Source: Microbacterium hominis
Lineage (GTDB): Bacteria > Actinomycetota > Actinomycetes > Actinomycetales > Microbacteriaceae
Reading direction: 5' to 3'
Length of the DNA stretch: 64,000 bases
Assembly (NCBI RefSeq): GCF_013282805.1
Contig: NZ_CP054038.1
Coordinates: 2,728,001-2,792,000, forward strand
Below, in pieces: positions 53,279 through 62,478 of this stretch. A program made the translations under genes and the position numbers. The notes beneath the pieces are model-generated. The model had not been told where the DNA came from. It made no database searches and was given only the letters and a program-made list of their open reading frames with translations. Numbering within the stretch: the first letter of the stretch is position 1; each line of letters begins with the position of its first letter.

Positions 53279-54886
53279 ATGAGCACCGACACCACGACCG
53301 ACACCCGGTTCAGCGGCCTCCCCGGCCGTCCGGGCAAGATCGTCGCGATCCACCTCAGCTACGCCTCCCGCGCCGACCAGCGCGGACGCCGGCCGCAGCA
53401 TCCCTCCTACTTCTTCAAGCCCTCGAGCTCGGTCGCCGCCTCCGGCGGCGTCGTCGAACGCCCCGCCGGCACCGAGCTGCTCGCCTTCGAAGGCGAGATC
53501 GCCCTCGTGATCGGGGATGCCGCGCGCCGCGTTCCGCTCGAGACCGCGTGGTCGCACGTCGCGTGGGTGACGGCATCCGATGATCTCGGCCTGTACGACC
53601 TGCGCGCCAACGACAAGGGCTCGAACGTGCGCTCCAAGGGCGGCGACGGCTACACCCCGATCGGCCCCGGCCTGATCGACGCCCGCACCATCGACCCGGC
53701 CGCGCTGCGCGTGCGCACCTGGCTCAACGGCGAGCTCGTGCAGGACGACACCGCCGCCGGCATGATCTTCTCCCTCCCGCAGCTGGTCGCCGACCTCTCG
53801 CAGCACTTCACCCTCGAGCCCGGCGACGTGATCCTCACCGGCACCCCGGCCGGATCGTCGGTCGCCCAGCCGGGCGATGTCATCGAGGTCGAGGTCGACG
53901 TGCCCGGCGGCCCCACCTCGGGCCGGCTGGTCACGACCGTCGTCGAGGGCGTCGCGCCGTTCGACGGCGCGCTCGGATCGCTCCCCGCCGTCGACGACCT
54001 GCAGCGCACCGAGGCCTGGGGGTCCCGCGAGGCCGCGGGCCTGCCCGAGCCGTTGCCCGAAACAGGTGATCCGGCGAGCGCAGGCCGTTCCGGCGCGGAT
54101 TCTCCTGTCTCCGGCGGATCACCTGTTCTCGGCAACGGGGATGCCGCCCCCGGCCCCTCCCCCGCCGCAGGCCCCTCCCCCGCCGCAGGCCTCTCCCCCG
54201 CCCTGCGCGCCAAGCTCGTCGAGGCCCCGGTCGCCGGGCTCTCGGGCCAACTGCGCAAGCGGGGCCTGGACAACGTGCACATCGACGGCGTCGCCCCGCT
54301 GCATCCGGACGCCAAGCTCGTCGGCACCGCCCGGACGCTGCGCTTCGTGCCCAACCGCGAGGACCTCTTCCGCAGCCACGGCGGCGGCTACAACGCCCAG
54401 AAGCGCGCGTTCGACGCGGTCGGCGAGGGCGAGGTCATCGTCATCGAAGCCCGCGGCGAGACCGGCTCCGGCACGCTCGGCGACGTGCTCGCGATCCGCG
54501 CGAACGCCCGCGGGGCCGCCGGCATCGTCACCGACGGCGGGGTGCGGGATGCCGCCGCGGTCGCCGCGGTCGGCATCCCCGTCTTCACCTCCGGCGCCCA
54601 CCCGGCCGTCCTCGGCCGCAAGCACGTGCCGTGGGATGTCGATCTCACCATCGCGTGCGGCGGCGCCACGGTGCAGCCCGGCGATGTGATCGTCGGCGAC
54701 AGCGACGGCGTCATCGTCATCCCCGCCGCGATCGCCGAGGAGATCGCGGATGCCGCGCTCGCCCAGGAGGCCGAGGATGCCTGGATCGCGCAGCGCGTGG
54801 CAGAGGGGCACCCGGTCGACGGGCTGTTCCCGATGAACGCCGCATGGCGCGCCCGCTTCGAGCAGGAGGGAGGCGCCCATGCCTGA
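53279..54886 (+). CDS. Fusion of a fumarylacetoacetate-hydrolase domain and an RraA-like domain
   Basis: This 535-residue protein probably serves the OPET decarboxylase and/or isomerase step of homoprotocatechuate degradation, normally done by HpaG. Residues 1-245 are a FAH domain: LLAFEGEIALVIG, DLRANDKGSNVRSKGGDGYT and ILTGTPAGSSV hold the metal and oxo-acid site. Residues about 310-535 are an RraA/HMG-aldolase-like domain with GDVLAIRANARGAAG and TDGGVRD. The linker (about 250-308) is rich in Gly, Ser, Pro and Ala. It is encoded by a hairpin and an 18-bp tandem repeat. The ATG at 53279 follows GAGGG; the stop overlaps the GntR gene by 8 bp. Confidence 0.85.
   Translation: MSTDTTTDTRFSGLPGRPGKIVAIHLSYASRADQRGRRPQHPSYFFKPSSSVAASGGVVERPAGTELLAFEGEIALVIGDAARRVPLETAWSHVAWVTASDDLGLYDLRANDKGSNVRSKGGDGYTPIGPGLIDARTIDPAALRVRTWLNGELVQDDTAAGMIFSLPQLVADLSQHFTLEPGDVILTGTPAGSSVAQPGDVIEVEVDVPGGPTSGRLVTTVVEGVAPFDGALGSLPAVDDLQRTEAWGSREAAGLPEPLPETGDPASAGRSGADSPVSGGSPVLGNGDAAPGPSPAAGPSPAAGLSPALRAKLVEAPVAGLSGQLRKRGLDNVHIDGVAPLHPDAKLVGTARTLRFVPNREDLFRSHGGGYNAQKRAFDAVGEGEVIVIEARGETGSGTLGDVLAIRANARGAAGIVTDGGVRDAAAVAAVGIPVFTSGAHPAVLGRKHVPWDVDLTIACGGATVQPGDVIVGDSDGVIVIPAAIAEEIADAALAQEAEDAWIAQRVAEGHPVDGLFPMNAAWRARFEQEGGAHA
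54050..54138. repeat. Inverted repeat inside the FAH-RraA linker coding sequence
   Basis: CCGTTGCCCGAAACAGGTGATCC (54050-54072) is mirrored by GGATCACCTGTTCTCGGCAACGG (54116-54138), with 21 of 23 bases pairing around a 43-nt loop. The design matches the intergenic hairpins elsewhere in the window, but this copy is in frame within the linker. Confidence 0.8.
54152..54202. repeat. 18-bp tandem repeat in the linker coding sequence
   Basis: GGCCCCTCCCCCGCCGCA occurs twice exactly and a third time in part with one change. It encodes GPSPAA repeats in the linker between the FAH and RraA domains. Confidence 0.85.
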
Positions 54887-55577
54887 TACGCAGACCGCGG
54901 CGCCGGAGAGCCTCAGCAAGTCGCAGAAGGCCTATCACTGGATCAAGCAGCGCATCGCCTCGCAGGAGTTCACGCCCGGCTACCGGCTCGTGCTCGGCTC
55001 GATCGCCGGCGATCTCGACATGAGCGTCGTGCCCGTGCGCGAGGCCATCCGCCAGCTCGAGGCCGAGGGGCTCGTGACGTTCGAGCGCAACGTCGGCGCC
55101 CGGGTCTCGATGGTCGACGACTCGCAGTACCGGTTCTCCATGCAGGCCCTCTCCATCCTCGAGGGCACCGCCACCGCGCTGTCGGCGCGCCGCCTCACCC
55201 ACGAGGACATCGCGCGTGCGCGCGCCGTGAACGAGCGCATGATCCAGACCCTCGACCACTTCGACCCGAGGTCGTTCACGGCACTCAACCAGGAGTTCCA
55301 CGCGACGCTGTTCGAGAAGTGCGCCAACCCGCGCATGCTCGAACTCGTCCGGGCCGAATGGGCCCGCCTCGGGCACCTGCGCGACTCGACGTTCAGCTTC
55401 GTCCCCGGTCGCGCCGCCGAATCCGTGCGAGAGCACGAGAACATCCTGCAGCTCATCGAGAGCTCCGCCCCGCTGGGCGAGATCGAGAAGGTGGCCCGCC
55501 GCCACCGCTCGGCCACGCTCGACGCCTACATGATCCACGAGCACCCCGACGAGACCCTCGGCCTCCCGGCGTTCTGA
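54879..55577 (+). CDS. GntR-family transcriptional regulator (FadR/FCD type)
   Basis: A 232-residue regulator with the GntR winged helix (GSIAGDLDMSVVPVREAIRQL, about residues 40-60) and a helical FCD effector domain with likely metal-binding His residues (DHFDPRSFTALNQEFHATLF, RRHRSATLDAYMIHEHP). It is encoded inside the hpa operon, overlapping the FAH-RraA gene by 8 bp and 18 bp before hpaE. It probably controls this operon and perhaps the divergent transporter in response to a pathway intermediate. Confidence 0.9.
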   Translation: MPDTQTAAPESLSKSQKAYHWIKQRIASQEFTPGYRLVLGSIAGDLDMSVVPVREAIRQLEAEGLVTFERNVGARVSMVDDSQYRFSMQALSILEGTATALSARRLTHEDIARARAVNERMIQTLDHFDPRSFTALNQEFHATLFEKCANPRMLELVRAEWARLGHLRDSTFSFVPGRAAESVREHENILQLIESSAPLGEIEKVARRHRSATLDAYMIHEHPDETLGLPAF

Positions 55578-55595
55578 ACTCCCGAAGGAGACACC

Positions 55596-57131
<1,536 letters not shown>

Positions 57132-57158
57132 TCGACCCACGCAAGCAAGGACGCTGAC

Positions 57159-58304
57159 ATGACCGACCGCAACGACATGACCCGCACCTCCTCCGGCTTC
57201 TTCGTGAGCCAGGAGGCGCCGATCCACACCGACAACCCGGTGCCGACCCCGCAGAGCCCCGCGCCCGACATCCTGCGCTGCGCGTACATGGAGCTCGTCG
57301 TCACCGACCTGGCGGCATCCCGCGAGTTCTACGTCGACGTGTTGGGCCTGTACGTCACCACCGAGGACGAGTCGAACGTCTACCTCCGTTCAACGGAGGA
57401 GTTCATCCACCACAACCTCGTGCTGCGCCAGGGCTCGGTCGCGGCGGTCGCGGCGTTCTCGTACCGCGTGCGCACCCCGGAGGACCTCGACAAGGCCGAG
57501 GCGTTCTACCGCGAGCTCGGCTGCGACGTGCGTCGCAACCCCGCCGGCTTCACCGAGGGCATCGGCGACTCGGTGCGCGTGACCGACCCGCTCGGCTTCC
57601 CGTACGAGTTCTTCCACGACGTCACCCACGTCGAGCGGCTGTCGTGGCGCTACGACCTGCACACCCCCGGCGAGCTGGTGCGCCTCGACCACTTCAACCA
57701 GGTCACCCCCGACGTGCCCCGCGCGGTGAAGTTCATGCAGGACCTCGGGTTCCGCGTGACCGAGGACATCCAGGACGACGAGGGCACCGTGTACGCCGCG
57801 TGGATGCGCCGCAAGCCCACCGTGCACGACACCGCCATGACCGGCGGCGACGGGCCGCGCATGCACCACGTCGCGTTCGCCACGCACGAGAAGCACAACA
57901 TCCTCGCCATCTGCGACAAGCTCGGGGCCCTCCGCCGCTCCGACGCGATCGAGCGCGGCCCCGGCCGCCACGGCGTGAGCAACGCGTTCTACCTGTACCT
58001 GCGCGACCCCGACGGACACCGCGTCGAGATCTACACGCAGGACTACTACACCGGCGACCCCGACAACCCCGTCGTCACGTGGGACGTGCACGACAACCAG
58101 CGCCGCGACTGGTGGGGGAACCCCGTCGTGCCATCGTGGTACACCGAGGCATCCCTCGTGCTCGACCTCGACGGCAACCCGCAGCCGGTCGTGGCCCGCA
58201 CCGACTCCAGCGAGATGGCGGTGACCATCGGCGCCGACGGCTTCTCGTACACGCGCGCCGGCGAGGACTCGATGCCCGAGTACAAGCTCGGCAACCAGCT
58301 CTGA
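57159..58304 (+). CDS. hpaD: 3,4-dihydroxyphenylacetate (homoprotocatechuate) 2,3-dioxygenase
   Basis: This extradiol dioxygenase opens the homoprotocatechuate ring. The 381-residue type I protein has metal ligands His178 (RLDHFNQ), His237 (MHHVAF) and Glu290 (VEIYTQ). The second-sphere His223 (TVHDTA) and Tyr280 are also kept. All lie exactly 23 positions later than His155, His214, Glu267, His200 and Tyr257 of the Brevibacterium/Arthrobacter enzymes. The shift comes from an N-terminal extension; a Met at residue 7 is an alternative start. Fe(II) or Mn(II) cannot be decided from sequence. AAGGA lies 8 nt upstream. Confidence 0.95.
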   Translation: MTDRNDMTRTSSGFFVSQEAPIHTDNPVPTPQSPAPDILRCAYMELVVTDLAASREFYVDVLGLYVTTEDESNVYLRSTEEFIHHNLVLRQGSVAAVAAFSYRVRTPEDLDKAEAFYRELGCDVRRNPAGFTEGIGDSVRVTDPLGFPYEFFHDVTHVERLSWRYDLHTPGELVRLDHFNQVTPDVPRAVKFMQDLGFRVTEDIQDDEGTVYAAWMRRKPTVHDTAMTGGDGPRMHHVAFATHEKHNILAICDKLGALRRSDAIERGPGRHGVSNAFYLYLRDPDGHRVEIYTQDYYTGDPDNPVVTWDVHDNQRRDWWGNPVVPSWYTEASLVLDLDGNPQPVVARTDSSEMAVTIGADGFSYTRAGEDSMPEYKLGNQL

Positions 58305-58315
58305 CCCCGGCGCCC

Positions 58316-58371
58316 GCCGCTCCGCTGTCACGAAGCGCGACTTCGGTCGCAGATCGTGACAGCGGAGCGGC
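58316..58371. repeat. Dispersed hairpin family, copy 5, inside the hpa operon
   Basis: GCCGCTCCGCTGTCACGA (58316-58333) is an exact inverse of TCGTGACAGCGGAGCGGC (58354-58371), with the short GCGAC/GTCGC pairs continuing the stem. It lies 11 bp after hpaD and 46 bp before hpaH, the only copy between genes that read in the same direction in one pathway. Confidence 0.85.
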
Positions 58372-58417
58372 GGACCGAGACACCGAACGAGACACACAGC
58401 ACCGACTGAAGGAGAGG

Positions 58418-59206
58418 GTGGATGCTGCCCCCGAAGTGATCGAGCAGCTCGCCGCCGAGCTCGCCGAGGCCGACCGCGCGCACGGGGTGATTCCGCGCAT
58501 CACGGCGCGGCACCCGGAGGCGACGGTCGAGGACTCGTACGCCATCCAGGGTGTGTGGCGCGACCGCATGGTCGCGTCGGGAAGGCGCCTGGTGGGCCGC
58601 AAGATCGGGCTCACCAGCAAGGCGATGCAGCAGGCGACGGGCATCACCGAGCCGGACTACGGGGTGATGTTCGACGACACCGTGTACGCGTCGGGCGACG
58701 AGATCTCCGTCGATCTCTTCTCGAACGTGCGCATCGAGGTCGAACTGGCGTTCGTGCTGAAGGCGCCGCTGGAGGGCCCGGACTGCACGCTCGAGGACGC
58801 CCTCGCCGCGATCGACTACGCGGTGCCGGCGCTGGAGATCCTCAACTCGCACATCGAGCTCGAGGGCCGAACGATCGTCGACACGATCAGCGACAACGCC
58901 GCGTACGGCGCGATGGTGCTCGGCGACGTGCGCAAGCGCCCCGACGAGATCGACCTGCGCTGGGTGCCCGGAGTGCTCTCCCGCAACGGCGAGATCGAGG
59001 AGACGGGCGTGGCCGCCGGCGTGCTCGGGCACCCGGCGACCGGCGTCGCATGGCTGGCGAACAAGTTCGCTGCCCACGGCGCGCGCCTGGAGGCGGGCGA
59101 GATCATCCTCGCCGGGTCGTTCACGCGCCCCATGTGGGTGTCGCGGGGCGATAGCGTGCTGTGCGACTACGGACCCATGGGAGTGATCGAATGCCGCTTC
59201 GTCTGA
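58418..59206 (+). CDS. hpaH: 2-oxo-hept-4-ene-1,7-dioate hydratase
   Basis: The enzyme hydrates 2-oxohept-4-ene-1,7-dioate to the 4-hydroxy compound used by HpaI. The 262-residue protein matches HpaH/MhpD-type hydratases: GRKIGLTSKAMQQATGITEP, RIEVELAFVL with metal-binding Glu residues, DTISDNAAYGAMVLG, and ETGVAAGVLGHPATGVAWLA. The end reads CDYGPMGVIECRFV, close to the E. coli protein. The GTG at 58418 directly follows AAGGAGAGG, a very short spacing; GTG at 58436 is an alternative. It overlaps hpaI by 16 bp. Confidence 0.92.
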   Translation: MDAAPEVIEQLAAELAEADRAHGVIPRITARHPEATVEDSYAIQGVWRDRMVASGRRLVGRKIGLTSKAMQQATGITEPDYGVMFDDTVYASGDEISVDLFSNVRIEVELAFVLKAPLEGPDCTLEDALAAIDYAVPALEILNSHIELEGRTIVDTISDNAAYGAMVLGDVRKRPDEIDLRWVPGVLSRNGEIEETGVAAGVLGHPATGVAWLANKFAAHGARLEAGEIILAGSFTRPMWVSRGDSVLCDYGPMGVIECRFV

Positions 59207-59994
59207 GCCCGACCTTCGGCGACCGACTCGCCGCCGCCGAACGGCCGCTCGCCGGAATGTGGGCGTGCTCGGGCTCGGCGCTGGTCGCCGAGATCTGCGC
59301 GGGTTCGGGGCTGGACTGGCTGCTCATCGACATGGAGCACTCCCCGAACGACCTCGCATCCACCCTCGCCCAGCTCCAGGCGGTCGCCGCCTATCCGATC
59401 ACCCCGGTGGTGCGGGTGCCGATCGGCGACCCCGTGACGCTCAAGCAGGTGCTCGATCTCGGAGCGCAGAACGTGCTGGTGCCGATGGTCGACAGCGCAG
59501 CGGATGCCGCAGCCGCCGTCGCCGCCGTGCGCTATCCCCCGCGCGGCAGGCGCGGGGTCGGCTCGGCACTGGCGCGGTCGGCGCGGTGGAACCGGGTCGA
59601 CGGGTACCTGGAGAACGCCGACGACCACGTGTCGCTGTTCGTGCAGGTCGAGACCGCCGCCGCGGTGGAGGCCGCCGCCGAGATCGCCGCCGTCGACGGG
59701 GTGGACGGGGTGTTCGTCGGACCATCCGACCTCGCGGCATCCCTGGGTCTGCTGGGGCAGCAGACCCACCGCGACGTCGTCGCGGCCGTGCGACGCGCGT
59801 TCGACGCCGTGCGCGCGGCCGGCAAGCCCGTCGGCGTGAACGCCTTCGACCCGGCCGCCGCACGGGACTACCTCGACGCGGGCGCCTCCTTCGTGCTCGT
59901 GGGCGCCGACGTCGCCCTGCTCGCGCGGGGCTCCGAAGCCCTCGCGGCGCGGTGGGTGACCCCCGACGACGGACCGGCGCGCACCTCGTACTGA
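59191..59994 (+). CDS. hpaI: 4-hydroxy-2-oxoheptane-1,7-dioate aldolase
   Basis: A class II HpcH/HpaI aldolase that cleaves 4-hydroxy-2-oxoheptanedioate to pyruvate and succinic semialdehyde. The 267-residue protein has LIDMEHSPND with the catalytic His, VLVPMVDSAADAAAAV, the metal-binding Glu in VQVETAAAVE and Asp in GPSDLAASLGLLG. GGGAG lies 8 nt before the ATG at 59191, inside the hpaH coding sequence. Last gene of the operon; a strong hairpin follows. The succinic semialdehyde could be taken by the SSADH-like ALDH at 31902. Confidence 0.93.
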   Translation: MPLRLSPTFGDRLAAAERPLAGMWACSGSALVAEICAGSGLDWLLIDMEHSPNDLASTLAQLQAVAAYPITPVVRVPIGDPVTLKQVLDLGAQNVLVPMVDSAADAAAAVAAVRYPPRGRRGVGSALARSARWNRVDGYLENADDHVSLFVQVETAAAVEAAAEIAAVDGVDGVFVGPSDLAASLGLLGQQTHRDVVAAVRRAFDAVRAAGKPVGVNAFDPAAARDYLDAGASFVLVGADVALLARGSEALAARWVTPDDGPARTSY

Positions 59995-59995
59995 C

Positions 59996-60027
59996 CCCGG
60001 TCGAGGGCTGTCAAGCCCTCGACCGGG
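59996..60027 (+). terminator. Terminator hairpin after hpaI
   Basis: CCCGGTCGAGGGCT (59996-60009) and AGCCCTCGACCGGG (60014-60027) form a perfect 14-bp stem with a 4-nt loop, starting 2 nt after the hpaI stop. No T-tract follows. Confidence 0.8.
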
Positions 60028-60065
60028 ATTCGCGCGCGCGGCGCGCCGGTGCCAGTCTGGGGCGC

Positions 60066-60863
60066 ATGCGCAGAGAAGTCTCGAGCCGCGTCACCCTGTC
60101 CGTGTCGGAAGACGCCGATCTCGTGTTCGCCATCGCCGTGTCCGGCCACTACACGCCCAGCCGCGAGTCGTTCACGGCCACCCTCGATGGCCGGCCGGTG
60201 CGGGTGCACGAGTTCCCCGACGCGCACGGCACCCGCCTCCACCGGCTGCGCAGCGCGCCGGGCGAGCTCGTGGTCGACTACAGCGCTCTCGTGCTGGGCG
60301 CCGGCGAGACCGCGATCGCGAACGAGGCCGATCTGGTCACGTACGTGCGGCCGAGCCGCTACGCCGAGTCCGACGCGCTCGCCCCCACTGCGGCCTCGGA
60401 GTTCGCCGGCATCGATGATCGCGCCGACCTGCTGCGCGCGGTGTCGTCGTGGGTCGGCACGCATCTGTCGTACGTGCCGGGGTCATCGCTGCCCACCGAC
60501 GGCGCGACGCGCACGCTCCTGGCCCGCCAGGGCGTCTGCCGCGACTACGCGCACCTGTGCGTCGCGCTGCTGCGCAGCCTCGGCGTGCCCGCCCGCGTCG
60601 TCGCCGTCTACGCGCCCGGGCTCGACCCGATGGACTTCCACGCGGTCGCCGAGGCGTGGGTCAACGGCGGGTGGCGGGCGGTCGATGCGACCACCCTCGC
60701 CCCGCGGTCGTCGCTGCTGCGGGTGGCGACGGGGAGGGATGCGGCCGACACGGCGTTCCTCACCGTGATGTCCGGCCGCGCCGACCTGGGCGCCGTCACC
60801 GTGACCGCCACCGTCGACGACCTCCCCGGAGACGACCTCGACCGTCTGGTCTCGATCGCGTAG
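60066..60863 (+). CDS. Transglutaminase-like cysteine protease-fold protein
   Basis: A 265-residue protein with an N-terminal beta domain (about residues 1-100) and a C-terminal transglutaminase-core domain. The triad is visible as Cys in GVCRDYAHLCVALLRSLG, His in DFHAVAEAWV and Asp in AVDATTLAPR. Bacterial members usually act as peptidases or amidases rather than crosslinking enzymes, and this one has no signal peptide. CAGTCT (60053-60058) lies 7 nt before the ATG, pointing to a leaderless mRNA and a start separate from the hpa operon. Confidence 0.85.
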   Translation: MRREVSSRVTLSVSEDADLVFAIAVSGHYTPSRESFTATLDGRPVRVHEFPDAHGTRLHRLRSAPGELVVDYSALVLGAGETAIANEADLVTYVRPSRYAESDALAPTAASEFAGIDDRADLLRAVSSWVGTHLSYVPGSSLPTDGATRTLLARQGVCRDYAHLCVALLRSLGVPARVVAVYAPGLDPMDFHAVAEAWVNGGWRAVDATTLAPRSSLLRVATGRDAADTAFLTVMSGRADLGAVTVTATVDDLPGDDLDRLVSIA

Positions 60864-60905
60864 CGAACGGCGCCGCCGCGGCCGCGACGTGGCACAGTGA
60901 ATCCC

Positions 60906-61469
60906 ATGAAGAAGTGGATCGTTCGCTTCGGCTCGCTCCTGGCGTTCAACGTGATCGTGCTGCTGCTCATCGGATGGCTGACGCCCGCGCGCGTCGGCTG
61001 GTCGGCGCTGTGGGCGGGGATCCTGCTCACCGCGATCGTGGTGTGGATCAAGCCGCTCGTCGAGAGGTGGTTCCGCTCGATGGCGGCGAAGTCGGCGAAC
61101 CGGCGCACGCGCGCGGGCGAGTGGCTCGTCGAGGCCTTCCTCACGTTCAGCGTCGCGCTGATCGTGTGGGTCGCGTTGGTGCTGCTGTCGGGGGTGAGCG
61201 TCGGCGGCGGGTTCTTCGGCTCGTTCTGGGGCTGGGTGCTGCCGCCGGTCATCCTGCTGATCGGCTGGGCGGTGTACGCCGTGATCGTCGACCGCCTGGA
61301 GGCGCAGGCGAGCGCCCTGTACGACAAGGCCGCCGGCGGCCGGGTCGCCGGTGAGACGGATGCCGCACCCGCCGTCCCGAGCCCGGAGGCGGACGCGGGC
61401 CGGCGCGAATTGCACGACGGCCTCACCGACGAGCAGCGGCGCATGCTCGACGACCTCGGCAAGAGCTGA
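60906..61469 (+). CDS. Membrane protein of unknown function (phage holin family-like)
   Basis: A 187-residue protein with four predicted helices (about residues 8-28, 33-52, 72-95 and 106-128) and a soluble C-terminal tail of about 55 residues ending in ELHDGLTDEQRRMLDDLGKS. I do not recognise a firm family. The ATG at 60906 is preferred to GTG at 60897 because CACAGT then lies 7 nt upstream. It converges on folD with 9 bp between stops. Confidence 0.75.
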   Translation: MKKWIVRFGSLLAFNVIVLLLIGWLTPARVGWSALWAGILLTAIVVWIKPLVERWFRSMAAKSANRRTRAGEWLVEAFLTFSVALIVWVALVLLSGVSVGGGFFGSFWGWVLPPVILLIGWAVYAVIVDRLEAQASALYDKAAGGRVAGETDAAPAVPSPEADAGRRELHDGLTDEQRRMLDDLGKS

Positions 61470-61478
61470 CGGCCTCCG

Positions 61479-62360
61479 TCAGGCGGTGGCGCGCTCGGCC
61501 GCCTCGACGACGTTCGTCATGAGCAGGGCGACCGTCATCGGACCGACCCCGCCGGGGTTCGGCGAGAGCCAGCCGGCCACCTCGGCGACATCGGGGTGCA
61601 CGTCGCCGAAGACCTTGGCCTTGCCGGTCTCGGGGTCGTCCTCGCGCGTGACGCCGACATCGAGCACGGCGGCACCCGGCTTCACGTCCTCCGCGCGCAC
61701 GATGTGCTTCACCCCGGCCGCGGCCACGATCACGTCCGCCTCGCGCAGGTGCGCACCGAGATCGACGGTGCCGGTGTGGGTGAGCGTCACGGTCGCGTTG
61801 TACTGGCGGCGGGTCAGCAGCAGCCCGATCGAGCGGCCGATCGTCACGCCGCGGCCCACCACGACGACGTTCTTGCCGTTCAGGTCGTAGCCGTTGCGCA
61901 CGAGCAGCTCGATCACGCCGCGCGGCGTGCACGGCAGCGGCGTCGTGATCGGCGCATTGACGTTCAGCACGAGGCGGCCGAGGTTCGTGGGGTGCAGCCC
62001 GTCGGCATCCTTCGCAGGATCGATCCGCTCGAGGATCGCATCGGTGTCGAGGTGCTTCGGCAGCGGCAGCTGCACGATGTAGCCGTGGCACGCCGGGTCG
62101 GCGTTGAGCTCGTCGATCAGCGCCTCGACCTCGGCCTGCGTCGCGTCGGCGGGCAGTTCGCGCTGGATCGAGTTCATGCCCACCGCCTCGGACTGGCGGT
62201 GCTTCATGCCGACGTACAGCTGCGACGCCGGGTCGGCGCCCACGAGCACCGTCGCGATGCCCGGCGTCACGCCGCGGTCCTTGAGCGCTGCCACGCGCTC
62301 GCGCAGCTCGTCCTGGATGGCGGCCGCGGCCGCGCGGCCGTCGAGCTTGGTCGCAGTCAT
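61479..62360 (-). CDS. folD: Bifunctional methylene-THF dehydrogenase/methenyl-THF cyclohydrolase
   Basis: The enzyme interconverts methylene-, methenyl- and 10-formyl-tetrahydrofolate, supplying formyl groups for purines. The 293-residue protein has the catalytic Lys in [14 protein letters not shown] (normally YVxxKxK), [14 protein letters not shown], the dinucleotide motif [17 protein letters not shown] and [14 protein letters not shown]. The usual YVRMKNKACEELGI-type third position Lys is Arg here. It lies 118 bp downstream of glyA on the same strand, and both should respond to the ZTP riboswitch upstream of glyA. Confidence 0.95.
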   Translation of the reverse strand: MTATKLDGRAAAAAIQDELRERVAALKDRGVTPGIATVLVGADPASQLYVGMKHRQSEAVGMNSIQRELPADATQAEVEALIDELNADPACHGYIVQLPLPKHLDTDAILERIDPAKDADGLHPTNLGRLVLNVNAPITTPLPCTPRGVIELLVRNGYDLNGKNVVVVGRGVTIGRSIGLLLTRRQYNATVTLTHTGTVDLGAHLREADVIVAAAGVKHIVRAEDVKPGAAVLDVGVTREDDPETGKAKVFGDVHPDVAEVAGWLSPNPGGVGPMTVALLMTNVVEAAERATA

Positions 62361-62373
62361 GGTTCCTCCCGAT

Positions 62374-62445
62374 GCCGAGACCCGACTCCGCGGGCGAGAC
62401 CCGCCGGCGGCGGCGTGGGTCTCACCCGGGAATCCGGGTCTCGGC
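62374..62445. repeat. Inverted repeat between glyA and folD
   Basis: GCCGAGACCCGA (62374-62385) pairs with TCCGGGTCTCGGC (62433-62445), one bulge, around a 47-nt loop that itself contains GGCGAGACCCGCC and GTGGGTCTCACCC. It lies inside the glyA-folD gap and could reduce or process the folD message. Confidence 0.6.
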
Positions 62446-62478
62446 GTAAGTGATGACAGATGGATGCCGCGCGCGGCG

